A stretch of 14,514 bases of DNA from Chloroflexota bacterium. Its GTDB lineage: Bacteria > Chloroflexota > Anaerolineae > Promineifilales > Promineifilaceae. Positions 6,154 through 14,514 of the stretch are shown piece after piece. Every line of letters starts with the position of its first letter. The stretch's first letter is position 1. The notes beneath the pieces are model-generated. The model saw nothing but the letters and a program-made list of their open reading frames with translations. It was not told where the DNA came from and ran no database searches. Where the stretch lies: NCBI GenBank assembly GCA_024223125.1, contig JAAEOP010000559.1, positions 1 to 14,514 on the forward strand, written 5' to 3'. The position numbers and the translations under genes were made by a program.

Positions 6154-8154
6154 ATGAAAAATGAATTTATATTAGCCTTCAACGAGATTTGTGAAGCGCG
6201 TGGTTTGCCCAAAGAGGAAGTTTTTGATGCCCTTAAATCGGCGCTTGTTTCCGCCTACCGGCGTGATCACCAGGTGAGTAATTCGCAAGGTGTAACGGCA
6301 GATATTGATCCCCGTACCGGCGATCCCACTATCTATGCTGAAAAAGAAGTTGTGGATTCGATTATTGACAATCGTACCGAAGTGACTTTGGAAGAAGCCA
6401 AACGGAACGGGTATGATGAGGCCGTATATGGTGATCTGGTAATGGTGGACAGCACCACAGCTAGTTTTGGGCGCATTGCCGCCCAAACAGCTAAACAAGT
6501 TCTGCTGCAGCGGGTGCGCGAGGCAGAACGGGAACAGTTGTACGAGGATTTCTCTGGCCGTGAAGGTGAACTGATAAACGGTACGGTACAAAGTGTTAGC
6601 GGCCAGCATTTGACTATTGGCCTCGGCCGTACCGAAGCCATCTTACCTAAAAGCCAGCAAGTACAGCGGGAACGGTACCGGGCGCATGATAAGATTCGGG
6701 TATATGTGCTGGAAGTACGCCGTACCAATCGTGGGCCGCAAATTTTTGTCAGCCGTAACCACCGTAATTTACTGCGCCGTTTGCTGGAATTGGAAGTGCC
6801 GGAAATTTATAATGGTCAGGTGGAAATTAAAAGTATTGCCCGTGAAGCAGGGCAGCGTTCTAAAGTAGCTGTGCAGGCGTTGCAACCGGGTGTAGACCCG
6901 GTGGGGGCCTGTGTGGGTATGCGCGGGGTGCGTATTCAAAGCATTGTCCGTGAATTGAATGATGAAAAGATTGATGTCATTGAATGGGATGCCAATCAGC
7001 AAACCTTTATTGCCAAAGCGTTAAGTCCGGCGCGGGTTTCTCATGTGTTTTTAGATGACGATCCCCAGGATGGGAAAACGGCCGTTGTCATTGTGCCTGA
7101 TGATCAACTTTCGTTGGCTATTGGGCGGGAAGGGCAAAATGCGCGGTTGGGGGCTAAATTAACTGGCTGGCGTATTGACATCAAAAGCCTGACTGAAGCG
7201 GCCCGCGAATCCTTAAATAACCTGGATCATCCGGCCGTGGACCCTGCTGTACCAGCCAATACTGATTTTATCGAGAAGGTGCAACTGGTGTTAGCTAAGA
7301 AAGAGGCTAACCGTCCTATTACTTCTGAGGATTACCATACCTTAGACCGGTTGGTAGGTCATGTTGAAGGTCGTATTATTGAGGTTCGTACAGAGGAACA
7401 TGAAGCGCTGCGTAAGCAGCGGGCAATAGCCCGACAAGTGGTGCCGGAAGCGGCCTGGGAACTCTCTTTGGATGAATTGGATTTACCCGGCCGTGTTCAC
7501 AACTTGCTGTTAGATAATGAAGTAGAAACGGTAGGGGCCTTGATACAAGTCCTGGAAATGGGGGATGAAGTTTTCCTTAGCTATAAGGGATTAGGTGATG
7601 TGGCGCTGGAAACGGTGAAGAAAAACCTGGAGACGTATTGGGAAACGGCCGAAATAGACGTTGTGCCCGAAGCGGAACTGCTTGAACTGAAAACCGAAAC
7701 CGGGGAAGCAGAAGAAGCACAGGCGGAGGAACCGGCGACCGACGTTGAAGTGGCCGCAGATGAAGAGGCAGGTGTGGTTGAAGTTGTTGAGCCAGAAGCT
7801 GAAATAACTGTGCCTGAGGCTGTTGAAGAAGAGGAATTGGAAACGGCTGCAGCTGAAGAAGAGCCAATAGATGAATCAGAACCCATAGATAAAATAGATG
7901 ATTTGTCTCGTTCCTTGTTGGAATCGGAAAAGAAGGAAGAGCCTGAAGAAAAGCCATCGCCGCAGAAACCGGCGGTGAAGATTGCCCGCACACCTAGAGC
8001 TGAGTTAGTAGAAGACGACGACGCGCAGAAGAAATCCAAGAGAACCCATAAGGGCAAGCAGCTTGTCTTTGATGAAGATGCGGGTGAGGTAGTTGTGAAA
8101 CGGAAGCGTAAAGGCAGCCGCCGTCGTCAGGATTGGGAAGATGTTGATTATTAA
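6154..8154 (+). CDS. nusA: Transcription termination/antitermination factor NusA
   Basis: NusA binds RNA polymerase and nascent RNA and controls pausing, termination and antitermination. Counting from a TTG at 6151, the N-terminal RNAP-binding domain is about 1-125, S1 about 136-200, KH1 about 248-280 ([14 protein letters not shown]) and KH2 316-346 ([13 protein letters not shown]). A helix-hairpin-helix like the RNA polymerase alpha C-terminal domain ([16 protein letters not shown]) lies at 437-495. The remainder is unusual: about 100 very acidic residues (500-600), then a basic tail ([10 protein letters not shown]). The protein is about 667 residues, against 350-500 in most species. ATG 6154 (AAGG nine bases upstream) is preferred over the adjacent TTG 6151. 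rimP, the usual upstream neighbour, is missing. The gene heads the translation cluster. Confidence 0.96.
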   Translation: MKNEFILAFNEICEARGLPKEEVFDALKSALVSAYRRDHQVSNSQGVTADIDPRTGDPTIYAEKEVVDSIIDNRTEVTLEEAKRNGYDEAVYGDLVMVDSTTASFGRIAAQTAKQVLLQRVREAEREQLYEDFSGREGELINGTVQSVSGQHLTIGLGRTEAILPKSQQVQRERYRAHDKIRVYVLEVRRTNRGPQIFVSRNHRNLLRRLLELEVPEIYNGQVEIKSIAREAGQRSKVAVQALQPGVDPVGACVGMRGVRIQSIVRELNDEKIDVIEWDANQQTFIAKALSPARVSHVFLDDDPQDGKTAVVIVPDDQLSLAIGREGQNARLGAKLTGWRIDIKSLTEAARESLNNLDHPAVDPAVPANTDFIEKVQLVLAKKEANRPITSEDYHTLDRLVGHVEGRIIEVRTEEHEALRKQRAIARQVVPEAAWELSLDELDLPGRVHNLLLDNEVETVGALIQVLEMGDEVFLSYKGLGDVALETVKKNLETYWETAEIDVVPEAELLELKTETGEAEEAQAEEPATDVEVAADEEAGVVEVVEPEAEITVPEAVEEEELETAAAEEEPIDESEPIDKIDDLSRSLLESEKKEEPEEKPSPQKPAVKIARTPRAELVEDDDAQKKSKRTHKGKQLVFDEDAGEVVVKRKRKGSRRRQDWEDVDY

Positions 8155-8216
8155 AGGGGCATTAATTTACTGGGTATATCTTTAGAAATGCCGGGGACTT
8201 TGGAGCAGTATAGCAA

Positions 8217-8558
8217 ATGGCCAAGCGTAAACAACCACCACGCGCTAAACATGTGCCTCAGCGGACTTGCATTGCCTGTCGAAATAAAGTTGACAAGCGG
8301 CGATTGACTCGTATTGTGCGTACTCTGGAAGGAAATGTAGTGGTAGATGTTACCGGTAAACGCAACGGCCGAGGAGCTTATGTCTGCGATCAATCTGTCT
8401 GTTGGGATAAGATTGTGCAGCAAAAAGGCTTACTTAATCAGGCGCTGAAAACGGCCGTCACCGTTACAGATCGGAAAGAGATTACGGCTTATAAAGAGAT
8501 GGCCGTTTCGACTTCGCTCACTGCAAGCGTGAATCAGCCAGAAAACAGAACTGCTTAG
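8217..8558 (+). CDS. ylxR: YlxR-family RNA-binding protein
   Basis: This 113-residue protein belongs to the YlxR (DUF448) family, a small basic fold normally encoded between nusA and infB, as here. Family marks are visible: P14-x-R-T-C-I-A-C-R (14-22), K29-R-L near the end of the first helix, G47-K and the signature GRGAYVC (51-57), then C62-W63 and a helix ending in NQAL. The protein binds RNA; work in Bacillus links it to RNase P, and its role here is inferred from the family. Cysteines 18, 21, 57 and 62 could suggest a metal or redox site. The ATG is 62 bases after nusA; GGAG lies 11 bases upstream. The C-terminal 20 residues are Ser/Thr-rich, outside the conserved fold, and partly encoded by a repeat-like word (8506-8524). 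Confidence 0.93.
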   Translation: MAKRKQPPRAKHVPQRTCIACRNKVDKRRLTRIVRTLEGNVVVDVTGKRNGRGAYVCDQSVCWDKIVQQKGLLNQALKTAVTVTDRKEITAYKEMAVSTSLTASVNQPENRTA

Positions 8559-8580
8559 AATAGGATTTAGGATAAGAGGT

Positions 8581-10383
8581 ATGAGAAAAACGAAAACACC
8601 GATACAACTGCCAGACTTTATTTCTGTTCGCGACTTATCTGAAGTGATGGGCGTCAGCCCCATTGACGTGATTAAAGAGTTGATGAGCAATGGCATCATG
8701 GCCAACATCAATCAAGAGATTGATTATGACACGGCGGCCATTGTCGCTGAGGAAATGGGGTTTGATGTGGTAGCTCTGGCTGAAGAAGAAGCGGCCGAGG
8801 AAGAAGCGGCCGCTATTGAAGAACAGCCCATCTGGAGAAAAGTATTAGCTGAGGAAGATAAAGCTAGTTTGCAATCCCGTCCACCAATCGTGACCATGTT
8901 GGGACATGTAGACCACGGCAAAACTTCGCTACTGGACCTTATTCGAGAGACGAATGTGCAGGCCGGTGAAGCGGGCGGCATTACGCAGCATATTGGCGCC
9001 TATCAGGCTGTTAGAGAAGATCAGTTAATTACTTTTTTGGATACGCCGGGTCATGAGGCATTTACAGCCATGCGGGCACGCGGCGCTCAGGCTACAGATA
9101 TTGCTATTTTGGTAATAGCGGCCGATGATGGCGTCATGCCTCAAACCAAAGAAGCAGCCGATCATGCCCGTGCTGCCCGTGTACCGATTGTAGTAGCCAT
9201 GAATAAGATTGATCTGCCCAATGCCAATCGGCCGAAGGTGTTGCAAGAATTGGCCGAGATTGAACTGGTTCCTGATGAGTGGGATGGCGATACGATGGTG
9301 ATTCCCGTATCGGCTAAGGAACGTCTGGGTATTGATGATTTGCTAGAAGCGATTTTGTTGGTTTCGGAGGATATTGCTCCTTCTGCAAATCCCGATGCCA
9401 ATTCATCGGGGACGGTATTGGAAGCTAAAATTGAAAAGGGACGGGGACCAGTTAGTACTGTGTTGGTACAAAACGGAACCTTGCATCAGGGTGATACGCT
9501 GCTGGTTGGGGAGTATTACGGCCGTATCAAAGCGATGTACGACTTTAAAGGCAAACGTGTCAAAGAAGCGCCGCCGGCTACACCCGTTTCTGTCTCTGGG
9601 TTAAATGGCATACCGGAAGCGGGCGATCAGTTTACGGTGGTAAAAAGCGAAAAAGAAGCGCGCCGTTTAATTGCCGAAACGCAAGAAGATGCTCGCACCG
9701 GTGATGTACAAGTTCAGGTTGGCATTAGCCTGGAAGATTTCTATTCTCGTCTGATAGAGGGGGACGCCAAAACCTTAAACCTGATTGTGAAGGCAGATGT
9801 GCAGGGTTCTTTAGAGCCAATTTTGGGTTCTTTGGAAAAAATTGGTCAGGAAAATGACGAGGTCTCTTTGGAAATTCTCCTTTCTGGTACAGGCAATATT
9901 ACCGAAAGTGATGTCATGCTGGCTTCAGCCTCACAGGCCGTTGTCATCGGATTTAATGTCAATGCAGACCCCATCGCCCGTAATGCAGCCAACAGCGAGC
10001 AGGTTGAAATCAAGATATACAACATCATTTACAAGCTGTTTGAAGATATTCAGAAGGCGCTGAAAGGCATGTTGGCTCCCACTTATGAAGATGTGATTAT
10101 TGGGCGGGCCGAAGTGCGGCAGGTGTTTAAGATTCGGGGCGTGGGCAATATTGCCGGGAGTTATATGCGCACGGGTATGGCCCAGCGAAATGCTTACGGC
10201 CGTGTCATCCGTAATGGCAATTTGTTGCACGAAGCGCGGGTTAACAGCCTGAAGCATCTGGCAGAAAATGTCCGCGAAGTACGCAGTGGTTTTGAATTTG
10301 GCTTTAGTTTAGAAAATTTTCAGGATTATCGTCCTGGCGACCTTGTGGAGTTCTTTGTATCCAAGAAAGTGGAAGTAGTGTAA
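8581..10383 (+). CDS. infB: Translation initiation factor IF-2
   Basis: IF-2 is the GTPase that brings initiator fMet-tRNA to the 30S subunit and drives subunit joining. The GTPase motifs are intact: GHVDHGKT (108-115), GGIT (132-135), DTPGHE (154-159), NKID (208-211) and SAK (244-246). An IF2_N-type helical domain covers about 11-62, then a short acidic linker (67-82), the G domain, beta barrel, domain III and the C-terminal tRNA-binding barrel. At 600 residues it is a compact form: the long, charged N-terminal extension common in other bacteria is nearly absent, similar to Thermus. AGGA lies eight bases before the ATG (8569-8572). The gene is 22 bp after ylxR. Confidence 0.97.
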   Translation: MRKTKTPIQLPDFISVRDLSEVMGVSPIDVIKELMSNGIMANINQEIDYDTAAIVAEEMGFDVVALAEEEAAEEEAAAIEEQPIWRKVLAEEDKASLQSRPPIVTMLGHVDHGKTSLLDLIRETNVQAGEAGGITQHIGAYQAVREDQLITFLDTPGHEAFTAMRARGAQATDIAILVIAADDGVMPQTKEAADHARAARVPIVVAMNKIDLPNANRPKVLQELAEIELVPDEWDGDTMVIPVSAKERLGIDDLLEAILLVSEDIAPSANPDANSSGTVLEAKIEKGRGPVSTVLVQNGTLHQGDTLLVGEYYGRIKAMYDFKGKRVKEAPPATPVSVSGLNGIPEAGDQFTVVKSEKEARRLIAETQEDARTGDVQVQVGISLEDFYSRLIEGDAKTLNLIVKADVQGSLEPILGSLEKIGQENDEVSLEILLSGTGNITESDVMLASASQAVVIGFNVNADPIARNAANSEQVEIKIYNIIYKLFEDIQKALKGMLAPTYEDVIIGRAEVRQVFKIRGVGNIAGSYMRTGMAQRNAYGRVIRNGNLLHEARVNSLKHLAENVREVRSGFEFGFSLENFQDYRPGDLVEFFVSKKVEVV

Positions 10384-10402
10384 AGATAGTGATTTGTAAA
10401 TT

Positions 10403-10765
10403 ATGAGTAAGATTCGCCAACAACGCACAGCTGACCAAATGCAGCACATCCTCAGTGAGCTATTTTTATGGGGGGTTAATGACCCCCGTTTGCAGGCCGT
10501 GACTGTGATGGAAGTGACGATTGACCGCGAAATGGAACATGCCGATATTTACATCAATGCCCTGGGGGATGAGTCTCGCCAGGAAGATGTGATGGCAGCC
10601 TTAGACAGCGCCAGCGGCTATTTACGTCGCCAGGTGGTTAGCCGGATGCGTTTGCGTAAAGCGCCGCAGTTTCATTTTCATTGGGATCCTCGTTTGCAAC
10701 ATGCCCAGGAAGTTGATGAAATTTTGAATGAATTGGACATTCCCCCAACTGAGATTGGAGATTAG
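10403..10765 (+). CDS. rbfA: Ribosome-binding factor A
   Basis: RbfA is a KH-fold factor that binds the 30S subunit and assists late 16S rRNA maturation. The 120-residue protein has the family's length and pattern: an N-terminal helix (QQRTADQMQHILSELF), DPRL (27-30), a beta strand VTVMEVTIDREMEHADIYI, and the RLRKAPQFHFHWDPRL segment near the end, the usual P-x-L-x-F core. The last four codons and the stop (E-I-G-D-stop) come from the GAGATTGGAGATTAG repeat that begins at 10751, so the original C-terminus has been rewritten. No clear Shine-Dalgarno precedes the ATG; translation may be coupled to infB, which ends 19 bp upstream. Confidence 0.95.
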   Translation: MSKIRQQRTADQMQHILSELFLWGVNDPRLQAVTVMEVTIDREMEHADIYINALGDESRQEDVMAALDSASGYLRRQVVSRMRLRKAPQFHFHWDPRLQHAQEVDEILNELDIPPTEIGD

Positions 10766-10796
10766 CCTAATCTCCAATTTCTAATCCCCAATCTCT
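10751..10796. repeat. Inverted low-complexity repeat spanning the rbfA stop codon
   Basis: GAGATTGGAGATTAG (10751-10765) pairs with CTAATCTCCAATTTC (10767-10781) at 14 of 15 positions, with one base between the arms. It is followed by CTAATCCCCAATCTC, a third degenerate unit, to 10796. The left arm forms the rbfA C-terminus and its TAG stop. The hairpin between rbfA and nrnA could affect mRNA stability or readthrough, though it lacks a T-tract. It shares the same words as 3084-3136. Confidence 0.8.
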
Positions 10797-10842
10797 ATAA
10801 GCTATTCTATTTTTACTTCTTAAAACGTAAAGGATTATCACA

Positions 10843-11841
10843 TTGCACCAAACAGTAAAGGCTATTCAAGAAACGTTATCAGAGGTTGAGCGCGTACTGA
10901 TCATTACCCATGTTGGCCCTGATGGGGATGCGATTGGTTCGTTAACGGCCGTAGCTCAAGCCCTGATCCAACTCGGCAAACAAGTCGTTTTAATGTGTGA
11001 TGATCGGGTTCCCACACGATTTACTTACCTGGATTTAAGTGACCAGGTTAGCCGCCCTTACCATAACAACCAACCTTATGATTTGATTGTAGCTGTGGAT
11101 TGTGGCGATGAACAACGTATGGGGCAAGCTTATGCCACCCTACCTGAACCACGTCCGTCCATCATCAATATTGATCATCATGTAACCAATACACGGTTTG
11201 GGAATATTAATTTGGTAGGCGAAACGGCCGTGTCCACAACCGAAATCCTCTTTGACCTTTTTGCCGAACTCAACATCACCCTGACAATAGAATTAGCCAT
11301 GAGTCTGCTGACTGGTCTGGTTACAGATACACTCGGTTTCCGTACCGTTGGCGTCAGCGCCAAAACATTGCAAATCGCTTCTGAATTGATGGCTGCGGGA
11401 GCCGATCTGCCGTTAATCACTCAGCAAGGGTTAAATGTCAAAAGCTTCTCTACTATCAAACTGTGGCGGGCCGGTTTGGGGAGCATGAAGCTGGAAGATG
11501 GCCTGATTTGGGCTGCCATCACCTATGAACAACGGAAAGAAATTGGTTACGCTGGGGCCAGTTCCAATGGGTTAACAAACTTATTGGCGGATGTAGATCA
11601 GGCCGCTATTGGCGCCGTGTTAATGGATGTGGGCAATGGGAATATCCGTATTGGTTTTCGCTGCCGCCCACCGTACAACGTGGCTGAACTGGCGCGGAAC
11701 CTGGGCGGAGGCGGTCATCCATTAGCCGCTGGTTGTACCATGCAAGGCTCGTTGGCTGAAGTAGAATCGCTGGTGGTGCAGTTAAGCAAAGAGGCGATTC
11801 AACAGCAAGAAATTGATGCTGGACATGGGGGAATTGGGTAG
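10843..11841 (+). CDS. nrnA: DHH/DHHA1 phosphoesterase, NrnA-like nanoRNase / pAp phosphatase
   Basis: This 332-residue protein belongs to the bifunctional NrnA family, which degrades 2-5-nt RNAs and dephosphorylates pAp (3'-phosphoadenosine 5'-phosphate) using Mn2+. Metal ligands are intact: H23 and D27-G-D29 in HVGPDGDAIGS, D86 in VDCGD, the DHH triad (111-113) and D162 in GLVTDTLGFR. The C-terminal DHHA1 substrate-binding domain has the glycine run GGGGH (288-292). Its position between rbfA and truB is the standard gene order. Start is TTG at 10843, supported by AAAGGA eight bases upstream (10829-10834). The 77-bp gap from rbfA holds the repeat hairpin. Confidence 0.92.
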   Translation: MHQTVKAIQETLSEVERVLIITHVGPDGDAIGSLTAVAQALIQLGKQVVLMCDDRVPTRFTYLDLSDQVSRPYHNNQPYDLIVAVDCGDEQRMGQAYATLPEPRPSIINIDHHVTNTRFGNINLVGETAVSTTEILFDLFAELNITLTIELAMSLLTGLVTDTLGFRTVGVSAKTLQIASELMAAGADLPLITQQGLNVKSFSTIKLWRAGLGSMKLEDGLIWAAITYEQRKEIGYAGASSNGLTNLLADVDQAAIGAVLMDVGNGNIRIGFRCRPPYNVAELARNLGGGGHPLAAGCTMQGSLAEVESLVVQLSKEAIQQQEIDAGHGGIG

Positions 11842-11846
11842 CCGTT

Positions 11847-12719
11847 GTGGAAGGGGTACTGAACATTGATAAGTCAGGGGGGCTGACATCCCATGATGTT
11901 GTCAACCGCATACGCCGTGCAGCCAGTATCCGCAAAGTGGGTCATGCGGGAACACTAGACCCATTGGCGACAGGTGTGTTACTGCTTTGCCTGGGGCGAG
12001 CCACGCGGTTGGTAGAATATTTGGTAGGCCAGCCCAAAATATATGAAGCCACCATTCGCCTGGGACAGACGACAGATACGTATGATGCGGAGGGGGAGAT
12101 TGTGGCCGAACGGCCGTTAACCTTTCCTGATGCCGATTTATCCCCCACTTTTGCGCGGTTTCGCGGTGAAATAGAACAAGTGCCTCCCATGTATTCGGCC
12201 CTCAAAAGAGGAGGACAGCCGTTGTATAAGCTGGCCCGGCAAGGGATTATGGTGGAACGGCCGCCACGAACTGTGACCATTTATGGATTGGAATTATTAA
12301 ATTATCATTCTCCCAATCTGACCATACGGGTGGCATGTTCATCGGGCACATACATCCGTTCGTTGGCGTATGATTTGGGGGAGGCATTGGGTTGCGGCGG
12401 GCATATTACAGCGCTGCGGCGCACGGCCGTAGGTGAATTTACCTTAGAGACGGCCGTCCCCCTAAACCAACTGACGCCCGAATCATTAAGTGACGCTTTG
12501 CAGCCATTGGAAACGGCCGTTGCCCATCTGCCTCGTCTGATTCTGCCACCTGAAGCAGCCAACCGTTTGTATCTAGGGCAAACAATTCCCCGCGAAGATC
12601 ATCATCCCCAGGCAGAGTTAGTACAGGTTTTTACGGAAACAGGCCTCTTTGTGGGGTTGGTCTGTCCTCGTGCTGATCGGTGGCAGCCCAAGAAAATATT
12701 CCACCCATCTACCGGGTGA
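11847..12719 (+). CDS. truB: tRNA pseudouridine(55) synthase TruB
   Basis: TruB converts uridine 55 to pseudouridine in the T-loop of tRNAs. The catalytic aspartate is D38 in GHAGTLDPLATG (32-43), a near-perfect family motif. The N-terminal LNIDKSGGLTSHDVVNRIRR (5-24), the KLARQG helix and the CSSGTYIRSLAYDLG segment (about 164-178) are also standard. The C-terminal end is PUA-like (RADRWQPKKIFHP). At 290 residues it is normal length. Start is GTG at 11847, five bases after the nrnA stop, without a strong Shine-Dalgarno, so coupling is likely. Three ACGGCCGT octamers lie within 100 bp near 12423-12520, all read T-A-V. Confidence 0.95.
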   Translation: MEGVLNIDKSGGLTSHDVVNRIRRAASIRKVGHAGTLDPLATGVLLLCLGRATRLVEYLVGQPKIYEATIRLGQTTDTYDAEGEIVAERPLTFPDADLSPTFARFRGEIEQVPPMYSALKRGGQPLYKLARQGIMVERPPRTVTIYGLELLNYHSPNLTIRVACSSGTYIRSLAYDLGEALGCGGHITALRRTAVGEFTLETAVPLNQLTPESLSDALQPLETAVAHLPRLILPPEAANRLYLGQTIPREDHHPQAELVQVFTETGLFVGLVCPRADRWQPKKIFHPSTG

Positions 12720-12725
12720 GAATGG

Positions 12726-12731
12726 TACAAT
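12726..12731 (+). promoter_or_regulatory. Possible internal -10 element before ribF
   Basis: TGGTACAAT (12723-12731) is an extended -10 identical to the one before the TIR gene. It sits 12 bases ahead of the ribF ATG, giving a nearly leaderless transcript. No -35 and no Shine-Dalgarno is visible. It could give ribF its own expression apart from the nusA cluster. Weak prediction. Confidence 0.3.
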
Positions 12732-12742
12732 AACCGTTAACT

Positions 12743-13675
12743 ATGGAAGAAACAGAAACATTTATTCATGTCAATGATTTAAGGGAAATTGAAACTCGCC
12801 AACCAACCTATCTGGCGTTGGGGTCGTTTGATGGTGTGCATCGCGGCCATCAGTTTGTACTGCAAAAGATGGTGACAGCCGCAAAAGATGCCGGAGTACG
12901 CACGGCCGTCCTCACCTTCTTCCCCCATCCCCAGCGTGTACTGCAAAATCTGACCGAACCGTATTACATTGCCACTTTGGCTGACCGTGTAACCTGGCTG
13001 GCTGAACTGGGCGTTGATGTCATCATTACCCAACCTTTTACGGAAGAAGTGCGCCAGACGCGAGCGGCCGATTTTATTGACCAACTGTGCCACTATCTCG
13101 ACCTGTGCCAATTGTGGGGCGGTGACTTTGCCCTGGGGTACAAGCGGGAAGGGGATGTGCCTTTTTTGCGCCAGTTGGGATTGCAGAAAGGATATACGGT
13201 AGAGTTGGTGAACGGAATGGTAACTTACAAGGGGGAGCTGGTAAGCAGCAGCCGCATTCGACGTTGCCTGAAAGCGGGGGAAATTGAGGCTGTGAATGGT
13301 TGTCTGGCACGGCCGTATCGCCTACACGGCACAGTTGTCAAAGGAGATCAACGGGGGCGCACGATTGGTTTTCCGACAGCTAATCTGGATTGCTGGGCAG
13401 AGCAGCTTTTGCCCGCTAACGGGGTCTATGCTACTTATGTCTGGTTGGGAGATGAGCGGTATAAGGCGGCTACCAATGTCGGTTTGCGCCCAACGGTAGA
13501 TGGCGGCCGCCTGACGGTGGAAGCCCATTTGCTAGATTTTGATGGGGATATTTACGGCCGTGAACTAAGCCTGGAATTTATCGGCCGTGTTCGTTCCGAA
13601 AAGAAATTCTCCGGCCTGGCTGAACTCAAAATCCAAATCCAAACAGATGTACAACAAATACGCACTCTCCTTTAA
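12743..13675 (+). CDS. ribF: Bifunctional riboflavin kinase / FAD synthetase
   Basis: RibF phosphorylates riboflavin to FMN and adenylylates FMN to FAD. The N-terminal FAD synthetase (about 18-170) shows the nucleotidyltransferase motif GSFDGVHRGHQ (27-37), FFPHP and the SSSRIRR motif (about 168-174). The C-terminal riboflavin kinase (about 190-310) shows GRTIGFPTANL, LPANGVYATYV and the NVGLRPTV segment, with DFDGDIYGRELSLEF near the end. At 310 residues it is full length. ATG 12743 lies 23 bp after truB. It is the last gene of the cluster; rpsO, often next, is not seen, and the transposase remnant starts about 180 bp downstream. Confidence 0.96.
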   Translation: MEETETFIHVNDLREIETRQPTYLALGSFDGVHRGHQFVLQKMVTAAKDAGVRTAVLTFFPHPQRVLQNLTEPYYIATLADRVTWLAELGVDVIITQPFTEEVRQTRAADFIDQLCHYLDLCQLWGGDFALGYKREGDVPFLRQLGLQKGYTVELVNGMVTYKGELVSSSRIRRCLKAGEIEAVNGCLARPYRLHGTVVKGDQRGRTIGFPTANLDCWAEQLLPANGVYATYVWLGDERYKAATNVGLRPTVDGGRLTVEAHLLDFDGDIYGRELSLEFIGRVRSEKKFSGLAELKIQIQTDVQQIRTLL

Positions 13676-13857
13676 GGTATGCTCTAAATCAGGGGGAAGT
13701 TGCCAACTTTTACACATTCGTTTGCCAATTGACCTGAATCCTGGACATGGTTCAAATGAGGGCAAAAAAAACCCGTAGTTCCTTTACAATTTAATAAGCA
13801 AATTGCCCCTGTCAAACACAACAAATAGACTAACTCTAAAAAGTCAGGCTGATATGA

Positions 13858-14514
13858 GCATATGTCTTATGCGATTTAGTTGTCGAGCTATTAGATGTCA
13901 AAGGTTGCCTGGTGACTATAGATGTTGCCGGTTGTCAAAAAGAAAATGCGGAGCTGATTGTGGAGCAAGAAGGAGATTATCTGCTGGCCGTGAAGGGAAA
14001 CCAAGGCAATTTACACGATGATATTGATTTTTTGTTTAACAAGGCACACGAAAGCGAGTTCAGGGGGATAGATTCTGATTATGCAAAGACTGTTTCGCAG
14101 GGACATGGCCGTATTGAGGTTCGAGAGTGTTGGATTATTGATGACCAGAAAGAGATAGAGTTTATTCGTAATGTGAAGGCCTGGAAAGGGCTGCAAACCA
14201 TTGTTATGATTCGCTCAAAGCGGCAGGAAAGAGAGGAAACATCCGTAAAGGATCGGTATTTTATTAGTAGCCAGGTCAGTGATGCCCAGTCCATGCTAGA
14301 GGCCAAGCGTTCCCATTGGTCAATCGAGAACGACCTCCACTGGTCGCTAGATGTTGCTTTCAACGAAGATAATCATCAACTGAAAGGTAATGGAGCGGCA
14401 AACATGGCTATGGTACGTCACATCGCCTTGAATCTGCTGAAACAAGAAGGGAGAGCTAAATGCGGAATCAAGGGCAAACGACTTAAAGCGGCTTGGAGTA
14501 CGCGCTATTTGGAG
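13858..14514 (+). pseudogene. ISAs1-family transposase, N-terminally truncated (continues past right edge)
   Basis: The frame opens right after a TGA at 13855-13857 and stays open to the window end, 219 codons, without a usable start. It matches the C-terminal half of an ISAs1-type DDE transposase: LLDVKGCLVTIDVAGCQKE with the second catalytic Asp (codon 13921), LLAVKGNQGNLHDDI, HGRIEVRECW, RYFISS, HWSIENDLHW with the catalytic Glu (codon 14326), and NMAMVRHIALNLLKQE. The N-terminal helix region and the first Asp (IDGK-type motif), about 140 residues, are missing; only about 180 bp separate it from ribF. It is therefore almost certainly inactive. No terminal inverted repeat or target duplication is visible, because one end is lost and the other lies outside the window. 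Confidence 0.9.

Noticed and set aside
12702..12718. CACCC/GGGTG inverted repeat at the truB stop as a terminator
   Set aside because: Five-bp stem without a T-tract.
12720..12742. FMN riboswitch before ribF
   Set aside because: Only 23 bp separate truB and ribF, far too short.
13695..13715. Hairpin AAGTTG-C-CAACTT after ribF as a terminator
   Set aside because: Only five pairs once a real loop is allowed, AT-rich, and with just a short T run; too weak.
13803..14021. Plus-strand 72-codon frame in the transposase region
   Set aside because: The transposase frame is different and has the family motifs; this is a shadow of it.

Overview
The window looks like chromosomal DNA from a Gram-positive-like or Chloroflexota-type bacterium, possibly a filamentous, Anaerolineae-related lineage. 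This placement is an inference. It rests on a lone nusA–ylxR–infB–rbfA–nrnA–truB–ribF cluster, two large exported VWA/FHA membrane proteins, a TIR-domain gene, mid-range GC, and low-complexity intergenic repeats that run into genes. No rRNA or tRNA is available to settle it.

Layout. Positions 1-116 (minus) hold the start of a TIR-domain protein that runs off the left edge. Positions 199-837 (minus) encode a Nudix hydrolase. Positions 838-1279 have no long gene, but contain a 90-bp imperfect inverted repeat and a 53-residue single-pass membrane ORF. Positions 1280-3196 (minus) and 3280-5349 (plus) are two divergent genes with one architecture: signal peptide, extracytoplasmic VWA-like domain, transmembrane helix and C-terminal FHA domain. 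They are separated by 83 bp with overlapping, symmetric -10 elements. A HAD phosphatase (5346-6017) overlaps the second gene by 4 bp. A promoter and an attenuator-like hairpin precede the translation and RNA-maturation cluster (6154-13675). The right end (13858-14514) is an N-terminally truncated ISAs1-family transposase that continues past the window.

How the genes work together. nusA (elongation and termination factor), ylxR (RNA-binding protein), infB (IF-2), rbfA (30S maturation), nrnA (nanoRNA and pAp phosphatase), truB (tRNA pseudouridine-55 synthase) and ribF (FMN/FAD synthesis) form the well-known conserved bacterial cluster. rimP, which usually sits before nusA, is absent here. The FHA pair implies Ser/Thr-kinase (phosphothreonine) signalling at the membrane, but no kinase or phosphatase gene for it lies in the window.

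The most unusual signals are at the DNA level. First, the octamer palindrome ACGGCCGT occurs 27 times by eye in 14.5 kb, in all three codon phases and once between genes, and is absent from the transposase region. Second, a low-complexity repeat family (GGAGATTGGAGATTAG and its complement) lies inside three chromosomal genes. It contributes signal-peptide residues to the two FHA proteins and the last codons plus stop of rbfA. I did not find a convincing new defence or biosynthetic system. The TIR gene is the only immune-type candidate, and it is cut off by the window edge.
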